From: JBGSYJ01 sp041748075
GTDB taxonomy: Bacteria; Acidobacteriota; Thermoanaerobaculia; Gp7-AA8
Direction: 5' to 3'
DNA length: 64,000 nt
Assembly: GCA_041748075.1 (NCBI GenBank)
Contig: JBGTDX010000146.1
Span: forward strand, 13,215-77,214
Every line of letters begins with the position of its first letter. Within the stretch, counting starts at the first letter, position 1. Shown in pieces: positions 25,221 through 35,491 of this stretch. A program made the translations under genes and the position numbers. A model generated the notes under the pieces. The model was not told where the DNA came from. It did not search any database and saw only the letters and a list, made by a program, of their open reading frames with translations.

Positions 25221-27152
25221 TTGAACATTCGCGTGTGTTTACTTGCCGGATTGTTCTTCCTTGCGGCAAGCGCGGCGAGCGCAGAGACGATCAGCGTGAG
25301 GACCGATGGCGCGGTTCTCAGTGACTCCGGTCTTGACCTGGAGATCTCGCTGGAGGATGCACCGGGGCCCATCCAGGCGCAGGTGCTCGTGGATGGAACA
25401 CCGGTCGAGACGGTCGAGCTCGAGCCCGGCGCAAACGAAGTGTCGTTGCGTACGGTACGCCTCGCAGCCGGCTCGCACAGGGTCGAGGTGCGCAGCGGAG
25501 CGAGCTCCGGATCGATTCAATTCCGCGTGATCCCCGGCTGGCTGTCGATTCTCCCTCCGGTGGTGGCGATTCTTCTCGCGCTGTTACTCAAAGACGCGGT
25601 GATTGCCCTCTTCGCAGGTGTGCTTGCCGGAACTCTCGTTCTTTTCAACTGGAATCCGGTGATCGCGACGGGGCGTGCTCTCGACTCATTCATCGCCCCG
25701 GCTCTCGCCGACCTCGATCATGCAAAGCTGCTCATCTTCACGGCACTCGTGGGAGGGATGGTTGGCGCGGTCAGCCGGAGCGGCGGGACGCACGGGATCG
25801 TCGAGCGGCTGCGTGGCTATGCGACCACCGCAAGACGGGGGCAGGTCGCCACATGGATGATGGGGATTTTCATTTTTTTCGACGACTATGCGAACACGCT
25901 GATCGTAGGCTCGACGATGAGGCCCATCACCGATCGGCTTCGGATCAGCAGGGAGAAACTCGCATACATCGTCGATTCGACGGCTGCGCCGATCGCGAGT
26001 CTCTTCCCGATCTCGACCTGGATCGGATTCGAAGTCGGGTTGATCGCTGCAGCATTCGTGCAGCTCGATCTTCCGATGAATGCTTACGGAGCGTTCCTCG
26101 CCTCGATCCCCTTCAGGTTCTATCCGATCTTTGCTCTTGTCCTCGGTTTCACAATCGCAATCTCATGCCGCGATCTCGGACCGATGCTCAAAGCCGAACG
26201 GCGCGCGTCGAAGACTGGCGAGGTGTACGACCCGCGGGATACTCCGCTCGCGGACTATTCCTCCAATGCGCTCAGCCCGAATCCGGATGCACCGAAGCGG
26301 GCGAGAAATGCCGTCATTCCCATCATCGTCCTGATGTTCGGAACGGTCGCGGGCATGGTCATCACAGGCGCGCCTGGTGTCGAGCAGCCGGCCAGCGAAG
26401 GGATTTCCCAATGGGTCCGTGAAGTGTTCTCGAATGCGAACAGCTTCGACGCGCTTCTGTGGGCAAGCCTTGCGGCAGCGATCACTGCGGTGCTGCTGCC
26501 GGTGCTGCAGCAGATTCTGAGCTTGCGCGAAGCGATGGAGGGACTCGGCGAGGGAATGAAATCGCTGATGCTCGCGATGGTCGTGCTGGTGCTCGCATGG
26601 TCGATCGGTGACGTATGCGCTCAGCTTCACACGGCAGATTTCGTGGTGGGTCTGACGAGCGGCGTCCTGTCGCCACATTTTCTGCCAGTGCTCATATTCA
26701 TCGCGGGAGCTGCAATCGCATTTGCGACCGGGACGTCATGGGGAACGATGGCCATTCTCATGCCGCTCGCGATTCCCGTGGCGAACGGCCTCGCAATATC
26801 CGCAGGGCACGCGGTCGGCTCTCCGCAGTACTACACGTTGATGGTGGGGACGATCTCTTCGGTGCTTGCGGGGAGTGTGTGGGGCGATCACTGCTCGCCG
26901 ATCTCCGACACGACGATTCTTTCGAGTACGGCTGCCGGTTCGGATCACATCGCGCACGTGAAAACGCAGCTTCCGTATGCACTTGCGATCGGAGTCCTCG
27001 GAATGATCGTGGGTGACATTCCGACGGCCTACGGTCTCAGCCCCTGGATATCGATCGTCGTCGGGTCTGCCGTGATCGTCGCGGTCGTGATGATCTTCGG
27101 CAGGCGGAGCGATTGGGATGGGCGTGCGGCAAGTCAGGAAGCAGGGATGTAG
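25221..27152 (+). CDS. nhaC: NhaC-family Na+/H+ antiporter with periplasmic N-terminal domain
   Basis: 643 residues from a TTG start with GAGGGAG upstream. Signal peptide (VCLLAGLFFLAASAASAE), then about 80 residues of beta-type Ig-like sequence (DLEISLEDAPGPIQAQVLVDGTP...HRVEVRSG), then the antiporter from residue 108 (WLSILPPVVAILLALLLKDAVIALFAGVLAGTLVLF). NhaC features: IFFDDYANTLIVGSTMRPITD, STWIGFEVG, FATGTSWGTMAILMPLAIP, SVWGDHCSPISDTTILSS. It exports Na+ in exchange for H+. The secreted N-terminal domain is unusual; ordinary NhaC begins at the membrane part. Confidence 0.9.
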   Translation: MNIRVCLLAGLFFLAASAASAETISVRTDGAVLSDSGLDLEISLEDAPGPIQAQVLVDGTPVETVELEPGANEVSLRTVRLAAGSHRVEVRSGASSGSIQFRVIPGWLSILPPVVAILLALLLKDAVIALFAGVLAGTLVLFNWNPVIATGRALDSFIAPALADLDHAKLLIFTALVGGMVGAVSRSGGTHGIVERLRGYATTARRGQVATWMMGIFIFFDDYANTLIVGSTMRPITDRLRISREKLAYIVDSTAAPIASLFPISTWIGFEVGLIAAAFVQLDLPMNAYGAFLASIPFRFYPIFALVLGFTIAISCRDLGPMLKAERRASKTGEVYDPRDTPLADYSSNALSPNPDAPKRARNAVIPIIVLMFGTVAGMVITGAPGVEQPASEGISQWVREVFSNANSFDALLWASLAAAITAVLLPVLQQILSLREAMEGLGEGMKSLMLAMVVLVLAWSIGDVCAQLHTADFVVGLTSGVLSPHFLPVLIFIAGAAIAFATGTSWGTMAILMPLAIPVANGLAISAGHAVGSPQYYTLMVGTISSVLAGSVWGDHCSPISDTTILSSTAAGSDHIAHVKTQLPYALAIGVLGMIVGDIPTAYGLSPWISIVVGSAVIVAVVMIFGRRSDWDGRAASQEAGM

Positions 27153-27481
27153 TCGATATGTCATCCCGAGCGTCAGAATGATTCGACAGATCATTGAGGC
27201 GAGGAATGAACCTGCGCGCGCTGTGAATACCGGCGACTGACAAATCCTGCAGATCTGCCTCGGGTTTCCGGATAGGTTCATTAGAAGATCGTGACCGTTC
27301 ATGGTCACTCCAGCGGCAACGACTGGACACAACCGTGAAGCCGTTTTCGCGGGCCGCCGGCCTGGTCGAAATTGCCGGGATCGATCCATCGGGCGAAGGC
27401 CTGCCGCATCGGTTGGAATCGACTACAATCTCGCGTCGGAGTATCTCCCAGTCCGTCAGTCCTGAATCAGAAGGAGAGGTT
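27153..27481. other. Intergenic region with half-repeat and small dyad
   Basis: ATGTCATCCCGAGCGTC at about 27160 is a half copy of the TCATCC repeat family. GTGACC-gttcat-GGTCAC (27291-27308) is a 6-bp dyad that could bind a regulator of the following protease gene. No gene seen. AGGAGA before 27482 is the ribosome site. Confidence 0.45.
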
Positions 27482-29287
27482 ATGTTTCTGCGCCGAGTCG
27501 TGCGCTGTGCTGTCGTCGTTGTGTTGCTGAGCTGTCCCCTCTGGGGACAGGTGACCGAGCTCGGTCCACTCATTCCCCAGGGTGCGGCTTCGGCGAGCGC
27601 ACACCGGGCCTCTGTGTCGGATCTCTTTTTCGCAGCCCCGAGGCTCACTGCAGCCGAGATGCATGACCTCGGAGCGCTGACTGCGTCGGAACGAGCGCGA
27701 CTCATGGCAACCGATTCGGATGGCTCGAAGCGAGGGCTGAAGGTCGGGATCGAGCGCGTCGTACCGAGTCGTGTCGGCCTGGATCGAATGGACGCTGGTC
27801 TCTCTGCCGGCCAGAGTCGGAGTTTCGGCGGAGGGTTGCTCGAAGCGCACGGCAGCAGCATCGTCTGGACCACCGTCGTGCGCTCGCCCGGTGCTAACGC
27901 ACTCCGTCTGGAGCTCGTAGGTTCGTTGCCGCCGGGCTCCCGCGCGTTCCTGTACGCTTCGACCGGTGAGGTTCACGGCCCGTATGGTTCACAGGAGTTG
28001 AGCGACGGCGGGTTCTGGACGAACACCATCTATTCAGATGAGGCGTACCTCGAGGTTCAGTTCAGCAAACGCGCGGACGCGGCTGCGGCAACTCTGCATG
28101 TCCGTGCCGTCGCACACATCGAAGCGGCCGCGTTCGCACCCGCAGGTGATACACGCGTGAACGGCACCGAGTGCTTCGTCGATGCGAGCTGTGTGGCTCC
28201 GTCGGAATTTCCTGACATTGCGGTCGCCGGTGCGGCCATGGCGCAACTGATTTTTCAGCGGGCCGGTGGCACGTTCGTCTGCAGCGGTGGACTCCTCAAC
28301 AATACGCGGCAGGATAGGACGCCCTACTTTCTGACGGCAAATCACTGCTTCGACACGCAGGCCGCGGCTTCTTCTCTCGAAGCTACCTGGAACTACAAAA
28401 CCACCAGCTGTGCCGACCCAAATATTCAACCTAACCGCAATCTCTTTCCGCGGTCCCTCGGAGCCACTCTCCTGGCCACCAGTGGAGTCACCGACTTCAC
28501 GCTCGTTCGGCTCAATCAACCGCCCCCGGCCAACGCCTTGTTTCTCGGATGGAACGCTCAGATGGATGTGTCACAGTCCGGTGGAACAAAGCTTTACCGC
28601 GTGCACCATCCACTCGGTGCGACCCAGTTTTATGCCCGGCACTCCGTCGTGACGAACTTCAACGGCTGCCCGTCGAGGGCCAGAGGCAATTACATCCACA
28701 TGTTCGACGAGGTCGGGGGTGCCGCTGGCGGTAGCTCCGGCGCGCCGGTTCTCCTGTCGAATCTGGCGGTAGTCGGGCAGCTGTTCGGTGCCTGTGGTCC
28801 GAACGTGTCGGACGACTGCGACCGCGCCAACCGGACGTTCGATGGAGCGTTTCGAGCGACGTTTCCGTCCATTCAGCAGTTTCTCGCCCCCACCACGTCG
28901 CCTGCGCCCTGCGTGGCCAACAGCACGACGGCCTGCATGCTCAATGGAAGATTCAGGACGACCGTTCGCTATCGGGGTGCTTTCGACAATGCCGCAGCGA
29001 ATCTCGACGCTTCTGTCAAGTCCGTGACCGGATTCGCAGAACCGAACTTCGAGACGGCATTCTTCTTTTTCAACAGCTCAGCCAATATCGAGATGCTCGT
29101 CAAGATCCTCGATCAGGGCAACACGGATGCGCAGGGAAGGCCGACCATCGCTGTCCTGTTCGGGTCGGCTACACCGCTGCGCGTCGAGCTCGAGATCATG
29201 GACACCCAGACCGGAACCGTGAAACGGTATCAGAGCGAGTTCGGGCAATCCCGAGGCGCTGCCGATTTCACTGCTTTTCTGAAGTGA
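27482..29287 (+). CDS. Secreted trypsin-like serine protease
   Basis: 601 residues from the ATG at 27482, chosen for AAGGAGAGG just upstream and the signal peptide that follows (RCAVVVVLLSCPLWGQ). A 230-residue N-terminal beta-region precedes the peptidase. The catalytic triad is visible: His288 (PYFLTANHC), Asp338 (TDFTLVRL), Ser419 (GGAAGGSSGAPV), with Cys-rich surroundings suggesting disulfides. This layout resembles secreted lysyl-endopeptidase-like S1 enzymes. A C-terminal domain of about 110 residues (ACMLNGRFRTTVRYRGAFDN...) resembles beta-sandwich modules found behind many secreted hydrolases of this group. A diverged relative lies at 41571-43301. Confidence 0.9.
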   Translation: MFLRRVVRCAVVVVLLSCPLWGQVTELGPLIPQGAASASAHRASVSDLFFAAPRLTAAEMHDLGALTASERARLMATDSDGSKRGLKVGIERVVPSRVGLDRMDAGLSAGQSRSFGGGLLEAHGSSIVWTTVVRSPGANALRLELVGSLPPGSRAFLYASTGEVHGPYGSQELSDGGFWTNTIYSDEAYLEVQFSKRADAAAATLHVRAVAHIEAAAFAPAGDTRVNGTECFVDASCVAPSEFPDIAVAGAAMAQLIFQRAGGTFVCSGGLLNNTRQDRTPYFLTANHCFDTQAAASSLEATWNYKTTSCADPNIQPNRNLFPRSLGATLLATSGVTDFTLVRLNQPPPANALFLGWNAQMDVSQSGGTKLYRVHHPLGATQFYARHSVVTNFNGCPSRARGNYIHMFDEVGGAAGGSSGAPVLLSNLAVVGQLFGACGPNVSDDCDRANRTFDGAFRATFPSIQQFLAPTTSPAPCVANSTTACMLNGRFRTTVRYRGAFDNAAANLDASVKSVTGFAEPNFETAFFFFNSSANIEMLVKILDQGNTDAQGRPTIAVLFGSATPLRVELEIMDTQTGTVKRYQSEFGQSRGAADFTAFLK

Positions 29288-29405
29288 GGATATCCCGGAC
29301 GGATGCCGGGCATGGATTTCATGCGCGGCATCCCTTCCCTCGCCAACATCCGGTCGCATGAAGTTCCACTGGCAGGCGGTCTCCCTCTGCCGGTACTCTG
29401 CCACC

Positions 29406-30233
29406 ATGTCCGACAAAAATGGGAAGCACGACTACGAGTATCTCCTCGGTGATTCAAAGCACGAAGCCGCAAGGCTGCGTGCTCAGGCGAGGCTGTGGGA
29501 TCCTGTCTCGCTGGAGCTCTTTGATCGGTTGAGGGTAGGGAAGGGTCAGCGTGTTCTGGAAATCGGTCCCGGACGCGGTTCTCTGCATATGGAGCTGCGA
29601 AGAAGGGTGAAGGGACCTGTAGATGCGGTGGAGCGATCGGCTGATTTTGCTTTGCACCTCAAATCGATTTCGAAGCGGGACGGCTTCGGTCCCGGGAGGA
29701 TCTGGAATTGTGATCTGGCGGATGCGCCGCTTCCGGAGAGTCACTACGATCTGATCTTCGCCAGGTGGGTGTTTCTTTTTCTTCCGGAACCCCTTGCTCA
29801 TATCCGGAAACTGATGACGGCGCTGAAACCGGGAGGGCGGCTCGCGATCCAGGACTATGTCCGCGATACACACACGATGGTGCCGCGTCCGCCGGAGTGG
29901 ACCAGTTTCATGGCAGGGGATCGCGCTTTCTTCGCCTCGCAGGGTGGAGACGCCAACATCGGAGGAAGGCTGCCGATGCTCTACGAAGAAGCCGGACTGG
30001 AGGTGGTCGAAGTGAGGCCGACGCTTCAATACTGCCGGCCGGGCTCACCGACATGGCGTTGGATAACGGAGTACTTCATGGGGGTTCTCGATCGGATCGC
30101 CGAGTTTCCGCCCTTCACGCCGGAACAGGCCGTCAGATTCCGCGAGCACTGGCTCGCCGCCGGAAAACGGAAGACAACTCTGATGATCGCTCCTACAGTT
30201 GTGGACGTAGTGGGACGCAAGCCAGGAAAGTGA
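29406..30233 (+). CDS. Class I SAM-dependent methyltransferase
   Basis: 275 residues from the ATG at 29406. A TACTCT hexamer lies 6 bases upstream and there is no Shine-Dalgarno. Motif I is VLEIGPGRGSLHMEL, followed by VDAVERSADFALHL, CDLADAPLPESHYDLIFARWVFLFL and LKPGGRLAIQDYV. This matches small-molecule Methyltransf_11/25-type enzymes. C-terminal helices (WRWITEYFMGVLDRI) likely cap the substrate pocket. The substrate is not deducible. No operon partner. Confidence 0.85.
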   Translation: MSDKNGKHDYEYLLGDSKHEAARLRAQARLWDPVSLELFDRLRVGKGQRVLEIGPGRGSLHMELRRRVKGPVDAVERSADFALHLKSISKRDGFGPGRIWNCDLADAPLPESHYDLIFARWVFLFLPEPLAHIRKLMTALKPGGRLAIQDYVRDTHTMVPRPPEWTSFMAGDRAFFASQGGDANIGGRLPMLYEEAGLEVVEVRPTLQYCRPGSPTWRWITEYFMGVLDRIAEFPPFTPEQAVRFREHWLAAGKRKTTLMIAPTVVDVVGRKPGK

Positions 30234-30331
30234 ATGCGGCCCTGTCATTCCATCACTCACGATGGCACGCGTCTCGAGCTGTTTCCCTTATCGTCACTCG
30301 CTGAGACATTCATTTTGATATGGTGTGCGGC

Positions 30332-30982
30332 ATGAAAAGACAAATCGTGATCTCGCTCGCCACGATCTCGATCCTTGCCGCGGCCTGCGGTGAGAAAACT
30401 ACGACCACGACCACCGCCCCTGTTGTCGAGGCCACGCCCGCCCAGCATCCGGCCGATGAGTTTCTCGCCCGGATGGCGGAACACTGTGGACAGGCGTTCG
30501 AGGGGAAGATCGTCGCAAACGAGCCTCAGCCTGAGAACGACCCGTTTGTCGGGCAGACGCTCGTGATGCACGTCCGGGAATGCGGCGAGAAGGAAGTCAA
30601 GGTTCCGTTCCACGTCGGCGAGGATCACTCGCGCACATGGGTGCTTACCAGGACCGGAGACGGTCTCCGGCTCAAGCACGACCATCGGCATGCAGATGGT
30701 ACCGATGACGCCGTGACGATGTACGGAGGTGATACCGCTGCTCCCGGAACGGCGGCGCGACAGGAATTTCCCGTCGACGAATTCTCAAAAGAGATGTTCA
30801 AGCGGGAAGGTCTCGACGTTTCCGTGACCAATACCTGGGCAATGGAGATCGAGCCGCGGAAGCAGTTCGCTTACGAGCTTTCCCGTCCCGGTCGTATGTT
30901 CAGGGTCGAGTTCGATCTGACGAAGCCCGTTCCGGCACCGCCGACTCCCTGGGGCCATCCCGAGCTGACTGCGGCCCAGTGA
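30332..30982 (+). CDS. Lipoprotein of unknown function
   Basis: 216 residues from the ATG at 30332. TATGGT lies 7 bases before it, suggesting a leaderless message. Lipobox ILAAAC, then a Thr-rich linker (TTTTTTAP). The globular part includes EDHSRTWVLTRTGDGLRLKHDHRHADGTDD, a His/Asp cluster that could bind a metal, and ETFP-like EFPVDEFSKEMFKREGL. Related uncharacterised lipoproteins with the 'LKHDHRHxDGxxD' stretch occur in other Gram-negatives. Function unknown. Confidence 0.75.
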   Translation: MKRQIVISLATISILAAACGEKTTTTTTAPVVEATPAQHPADEFLARMAEHCGQAFEGKIVANEPQPENDPFVGQTLVMHVRECGEKEVKVPFHVGEDHSRTWVLTRTGDGLRLKHDHRHADGTDDAVTMYGGDTAAPGTAARQEFPVDEFSKEMFKREGLDVSVTNTWAMEIEPRKQFAYELSRPGRMFRVEFDLTKPVPAPPTPWGHPELTAAQ

Positions 30983-31071
30983 TCCGCCATAACTGACAAC
31001 GATCCGCTGCCACGAGCCGAGCGTCACATTGCGTCCCACCTGATCGAGCCAGCGCCTGGGACGGCGTCGAC

Positions 31072-33666
31072 CTAGCGCAGCCTGGCTTCGATCTCTTCCA
31101 GGAAATTGGGTACGACATGAATGGCGCGCGTTTCAAGCTCGTCACTCACTACTTTGAGAATCAGGAAGTGGTCTCCCAGGACGTCCCAGTTCCGGACGCG
31201 AGTATGCCTGAAGAGAAGGCGGGGTTTTCCGACCGCGGGTGTTGATCCCAGGGCCGTGGGCACGGCGAAGAATTCATCCCCCGATTGATAGAACAGCTCG
31301 TCACCACTGACAGACCATCTGGGGGCCATGCCGCCAGTAGAAGAGACCTGAATGCGTCCGTCGCCGTTGACGGGACGGAGGTAGATCTCCTGCCGGCCAG
31401 ACTCGTTTGAGACGTAGGCGATCCAACTGCCGTCCCTCGAGAACTCGGGGGACAATTCGCTGGCCGGAGTCTGCACGAGCGCACGAGGGGGCGCCGAGCG
31501 GTCGGTGGGGGCGATCCAGATATCGTTTCCGGTCGTCGGGTCGACCGCGACATAGGAGACCAGCATTCCGTCGGGGGAGGCAGAGGCCTGGTAGGTGTAG
31601 CCCTCGACGATTTTCCGAGCTTGTCCGGAACTGTGGACGGGCTGGCTGAACAGACCTTCATGACCACTGTAAAGGATCGTTCTGCCGTCGCTCATCCATG
31701 CGGGATAGACCTCATCGCCAAACCTCGAAGTGATGCGCGTAAGGGTTTCCCGCTCGATGTCGTAGGTCCAGACATCGTCATTTGCAGCGGAAGCCTGAAT
31801 GGCGATTGAGCTGGAATCAGGTGAGGTCCGGAACGAATCGACAGTCTTCGGGACGCGCCATTCATCAACCTCGGTCCCGTTTCGATCCACGCGAAAGAAG
31901 GCTGAGGGTCGCGGCCATACGAATCCGGGAAGATAAATGAGCGTGCCCGCTTCGGATGCGATCGCGAACTGCCCTGCACCCGTCGATGGGTCATAGTGGA
32001 CATCAACGAGGATCGGGACCGGCGAGCCGCGCACGGCGAGCGTATCGAGATCGAATCGGATTGCCATCAGCGTTCCGTTCTGTATGAACACGATGTGACC
32101 GCTACGAACGTATCTGGCATCCGAGCCGCCTTTGAACAGCGTGCGCCATCGTCCCGTTTCTACCGAGAGCAGCGCGATCAGGGCCTGATCGAACGACTCT
32201 ATTCGCCCGGTTCGTACCGTGATCAGGAGATTCTTTCCGTCAGGCAGAGCATGGGGCCACCGGTGGCTGTTCTCGTCCGCCTTCTGATCCGGAGTCGTGA
32301 GCTCTCGAAGATCGGAGCCGTCGTTTCCGACCGACGTGATGCCGCTCGAGTACGATTTAGCGAAGTACAGCCTTCCGTTCGGCGACCAGGTGACCCCTCG
32401 TGGCGCACCCGGTATCGAGACGAGCTCGTAAGCGCTTCCTCCCGCATGCCGGACCTTCAACAGCTTCAGGCCCTGGCGATAAGCGATCCACTCACCGTCT
32501 GGCGAATAAGTCGGAGAAAACCCTCCGTTCTGATCCAGCACCCGGGCGTCGAACTGATCGAGAGAACGCAGGTAAAGCACTGCGCCTCCCTCGTTGGCGC
32601 CGGCAGTCGACTCGTCTACGGCGCGGAACACGACCTGGCGTCCGTCGGGCGAGGTCACGAGCACCGGTGATGCCCTTGCGAGCAGGACCTTGCCCGGCGG
32701 CGAAACGATCGACAGACGGGGCTCGGTTTCCGCTCCGGTGTTTCGAGACCGGCTCCACACCGCGGCGGCCAGCGCGAGGAGTATCACGGTGGCAAGGGCC
32801 GCCATGAGAACCCCGCCCATTCGGATCTTGCGATGCCGGCGTAGAGGACGGCTTCCAGCCCAGTGCAACTCGCCGGCGAGATCGCGGGCGGACTGCCAAC
32901 GGTTCTCCGGATCGCGGGCGATACACCGCCCGATCGCATGCCGCAGCTCCTCATTCTTCACGGCGCTCATGTCGGGATCGGTGGTCATGATGGACGCACT
33001 CAGCTCCGCCCGTCCCGCACCTGTCCAAAGCGGACGGCCGGTTGCCATCTCGTACAGCACGGCGCCGAGACTCCAGATGTCGCTTCTCGCATCGGTCTCG
33101 CCGCGCAGCTGTTCAGGCGCCATGTACTGAATTGTTCCCGGCGCGGAGCCCTCCGCGGTCAGGGAGAGCGTGGTCGCACTGTCGATGTGGGGTTCATCTT
33201 TCGCGAGTCCGAAGTCGAGAAGTTTCGAGCCTGATCGCGTGAGCATGATGTTCGACGGTTTCACATCACGATGAATGATGTGTTGCCGATGCGCTGTGTC
33301 CAGTGCAGCCGCGATCTCACTACCGATGTTCAAGACTTCGGAAAGGGGTAAAGCCCCCTGCAGCAATCGGGTTTCAAGCGTCTGGCCCTGGAGATACTCC
33401 ATGACGAGAAAGTCGATGCCATTCGAGCTGCCTACGTCGTAAATCTGGCAGATGTTCGGGTGAGTGAGCGATGACAGCGCTTCAGCCTCACGCGCGAACC
33501 GCTCGCGACGGATCGGATCGCCGGTAAATCCTTCCGCCACGATTTTCACGGCGACCGAGCGACGCAGCCGCGTGTCCTGCGCAAGATAAACCTCACCCAT
33601 ACCACCTGCATCGATGGCCTGTTGAATTTCATAAGGCCCTAGGCGGGTACCAGTCGCGAGAGTCAC
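31072..33666 (-). CDS. PknB-type Ser/Thr protein kinase with C-terminal TolB-like propeller
   Basis: 864 residues, GTG start. TATAAT lies 11 bases upstream on the minus strand. Kinase domain 10-270: glycine loop AGGMGEVYLA, Lys41 in AVKIV, HRDVKPSNIM (Asp134), DFG at 151-153, APE as MAPEQLRGE. One transmembrane helix near 283-305 (MAALATVILLALAAAVW). The periplasmic propeller has repeated WD40/PD40 units: SPDGRQVVF, SPDGEWIAY, SPNGRLYFA, SPDGMLVSYV, SRDGSWIAYVSN. A bacterial receptor kinase of the type abundant in Acidobacteriota; ligand and substrates unknown. Confidence 0.93.
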   Translation of the reverse strand: MTLATGTRLGPYEIQQAIDAGGMGEVYLAQDTRLRRSVAVKIVAEGFTGDPIRRERFAREAEALSSLTHPNICQIYDVGSSNGIDFLVMEYLQGQTLETRLLQGALPLSEVLNIGSEIAAALDTAHRQHIIHRDVKPSNIMLTRSGSKLLDFGLAKDEPHIDSATTLSLTAEGSAPGTIQYMAPEQLRGETDARSDIWSLGAVLYEMATGRPLWTGAGRAELSASIMTTDPDMSAVKNEELRHAIGRCIARDPENRWQSARDLAGELHWAGSRPLRRHRKIRMGGVLMAALATVILLALAAAVWSRSRNTGAETEPRLSIVSPPGKVLLARASPVLVTSPDGRQVVFRAVDESTAGANEGGAVLYLRSLDQFDARVLDQNGGFSPTYSPDGEWIAYRQGLKLLKVRHAGGSAYELVSIPGAPRGVTWSPNGRLYFAKSYSSGITSVGNDGSDLRELTTPDQKADENSHRWPHALPDGKNLLITVRTGRIESFDQALIALLSVETGRWRTLFKGGSDARYVRSGHIVFIQNGTLMAIRFDLDTLAVRGSPVPILVDVHYDPSTGAGQFAIASEAGTLIYLPGFVWPRPSAFFRVDRNGTEVDEWRVPKTVDSFRTSPDSSSIAIQASAANDDVWTYDIERETLTRITSRFGDEVYPAWMSDGRTILYSGHEGLFSQPVHSSGQARKIVEGYTYQASASPDGMLVSYVAVDPTTGNDIWIAPTDRSAPPRALVQTPASELSPEFSRDGSWIAYVSNESGRQEIYLRPVNGDGRIQVSSTGGMAPRWSVSGDELFYQSGDEFFAVPTALGSTPAVGKPRLLFRHTRVRNWDVLGDHFLILKVVSDELETRAIHVVPNFLEEIEARLR

Positions 33667-33802
33667 GGTGTTCGATGATTATAGAGAGTCCGGCTTGTGA
33701 GAGGGTACGAGGGCTGCCTCGAAGAATGGAATACCTTCCGCAATCCGGCTTCGACGGAAGGAGGCAGTAGAGAACGGGCATCGCCAGATGCACGAGGCAG
33801 CT

Positions 33803-35491
33803 CTACGGCATGTCTGGCGGTGGCACGCGCCCTTTCGTTGACTGCTCGAATGCGTAAGCAATGGACAGGAGGGCCGGTTCGCTGCATGCCATTCCGGTGA
33901 AGCTCACGCCGAACGGCGACGGCTTCGCCTTGAACTTCTCCTCCAGGGGAGGAGTCAAGGCATTCGGCACGAATCCGAAGGGAACGATGACCGTCGGATA
34001 GCCTGGTTTCGCTGCGATCCCCGCACCCCACGACGCGGGAAACATGAGCGCATCGAGCTTCATCGATTTCATCACTTCGTCGATGCCATGGGTTGCTGTC
34101 AGGAACAGGTCCTTCGCACGATCCTTCTCATAGCGGGCGCGGTCGGACGCTACGTCCATCTCATCCGAGACATCGAGAAGCGACTGGCCGTACCGGATCG
34201 CGCCTGCACGCTGGTGAGCGATGTTCCATTGGCGCAGCTCTGTCAGCGTTTCCACGGGAGCCGTCTCGCCCAGCGAATCCAGCCACTTGTTGAAGTCGCG
34301 CTTCATTCCGTACTTGAACACGATGGAGCAGTCATTGTCTCTGCCGCGGGATTCTGCTCCCCCGCAGACACTGAAGAGCAGAAGATTGTGCTCCCCGTCT
34401 GTGTCGACGACGCTTGGGATGTCCGCCGGATCGACGACGATTGCTCCCTGCTTTTTCAGCACGGCAATCGCCTCTTCCATCAGTTTCTTCTGCTCCACTG
34501 AAAGACCCCCTCGGGCCCGGTCACTGCCGGGCGCCTTCGTCTCGTTGTAGTAGAACGCGCGGGGGATTCCGATTCGTTTTCCCTCGAGTCCCTCGACATC
34601 GAGAAATCGCGTGTAGTCACTGCCGGTTGGCGCTGCACACGTCTTCGTCGCTGGATCTTCAGGATCAGGCGCCGGCGATTCCAGCACGCCGAGCAGGATG
34701 GCCGCCGATGTGACGTCGCGCGCCATCGGTCCCGCCGTGTCCTGATCTGCTGTGATCGGGATGATGCCGTAGCGACTGATACGACCGACCGTCGGTTTGA
34801 TCCCGACGAGCATCGTCTGATTGGAGGGACTCAGGATCGAGCCCGATGTCTCGGTTCCGACGTTCGCTGCCCAGAAGCTGGCGGCCGTTCCAGCGCCGGA
34901 GCTCGAGCCGGCCGTCGAGAGGACGGGGCGGCCGTCGAAGGTCGCTTCTCGCGGATCGCGGCGGGGATCGTAGGGGTTGTAGGAGTATCCCGAAACAGCG
35001 TTGTAGTTCCCGGGCATCGGGTAGGGCGATCCGGCAATCCAGTTCGCGAGCTCGGTCAACGCCGTCTTCGCGATGATGATCGCGCCGCCCTCCCGCAGGT
35101 TCTTCACGAGCGTCGCATCGTAGGGAGGAATGTAGCCGTCGAAGGCGAGCGCGCCGCCGGTGGTCGGCATGTTCGTCGTATGGATGATGTCTTTGAGCGC
35201 AATCGGAATCCCATGGAGTGGTCCTCGGACTTTTCCCGCGGCCCTTTCGGCATCGAGACGGTCGGCTTCCTCGAGTGCATTTGCATTCACATGGATCGAC
35301 GCATTGAGCTTGTCTTCATACATTCCAATGCGTATGAGCGATTGCTCGACGATCTGGCGAGAGGTGACGCGGCCCTCTGCGAGCGCCTTCTGCATTTCGG
35401 GAATCGATGCTTCGACGACACTAAACTCGGAGCGGGGTTGTGCGGCGAGAGAGCCCGCGGTGAGGGCTACGATCAGAAGGATGACTTTCAT
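33803..35491 (-). CDS. Secreted amidase (amidase signature family)
   Basis: 562 residues. Signal peptide MKVILLIVALTAGSLAAQ. Amidase signature core: Lys100 (GIPIALKD), the Ser cluster GSSSGAG (195-201), and the nucleophile region NVGTETSGSI (Ser218), followed by KPTVGRISRYGIIP. Close in style to peptide amidases. The Ser-to-Ser spacing is a couple of residues shorter than I expect for the family. It would hydrolyse amide bonds in the periplasm or outside. TAGACT lies 6 bases upstream of the ATG on the minus strand. Single gene, divergent from the DinB gene. Confidence 0.9.
   Translation of the reverse strand: MKVILLIVALTAGSLAAQPRSEFSVVEASIPEMQKALAEGRVTSRQIVEQSLIRIGMYEDKLNASIHVNANALEEADRLDAERAAGKVRGPLHGIPIALKDIIHTTNMPTTGGALAFDGYIPPYDATLVKNLREGGAIIIAKTALTELANWIAGSPYPMPGNYNAVSGYSYNPYDPRRDPREATFDGRPVLSTAGSSSGAGTAASFWAANVGTETSGSILSPSNQTMLVGIKPTVGRISRYGIIPITADQDTAGPMARDVTSAAILLGVLESPAPDPEDPATKTCAAPTGSDYTRFLDVEGLEGKRIGIPRAFYYNETKAPGSDRARGGLSVEQKKLMEEAIAVLKKQGAIVVDPADIPSVVDTDGEHNLLLFSVCGGAESRGRDNDCSIVFKYGMKRDFNKWLDSLGETAPVETLTELRQWNIAHQRAGAIRYGQSLLDVSDEMDVASDRARYEKDRAKDLFLTATHGIDEVMKSMKLDALMFPASWGAGIAAKPGYPTVIVPFGFVPNALTPPLEEKFKAKPSPFGVSFTGMACSEPALLSIAYAFEQSTKGRVPPPDMP

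Noticed and set aside
27335..27481. 49-residue extension of the secreted protease
   Set aside because: No ribosome site; the signal peptide begins at the SD-preceded ATG at 27482.
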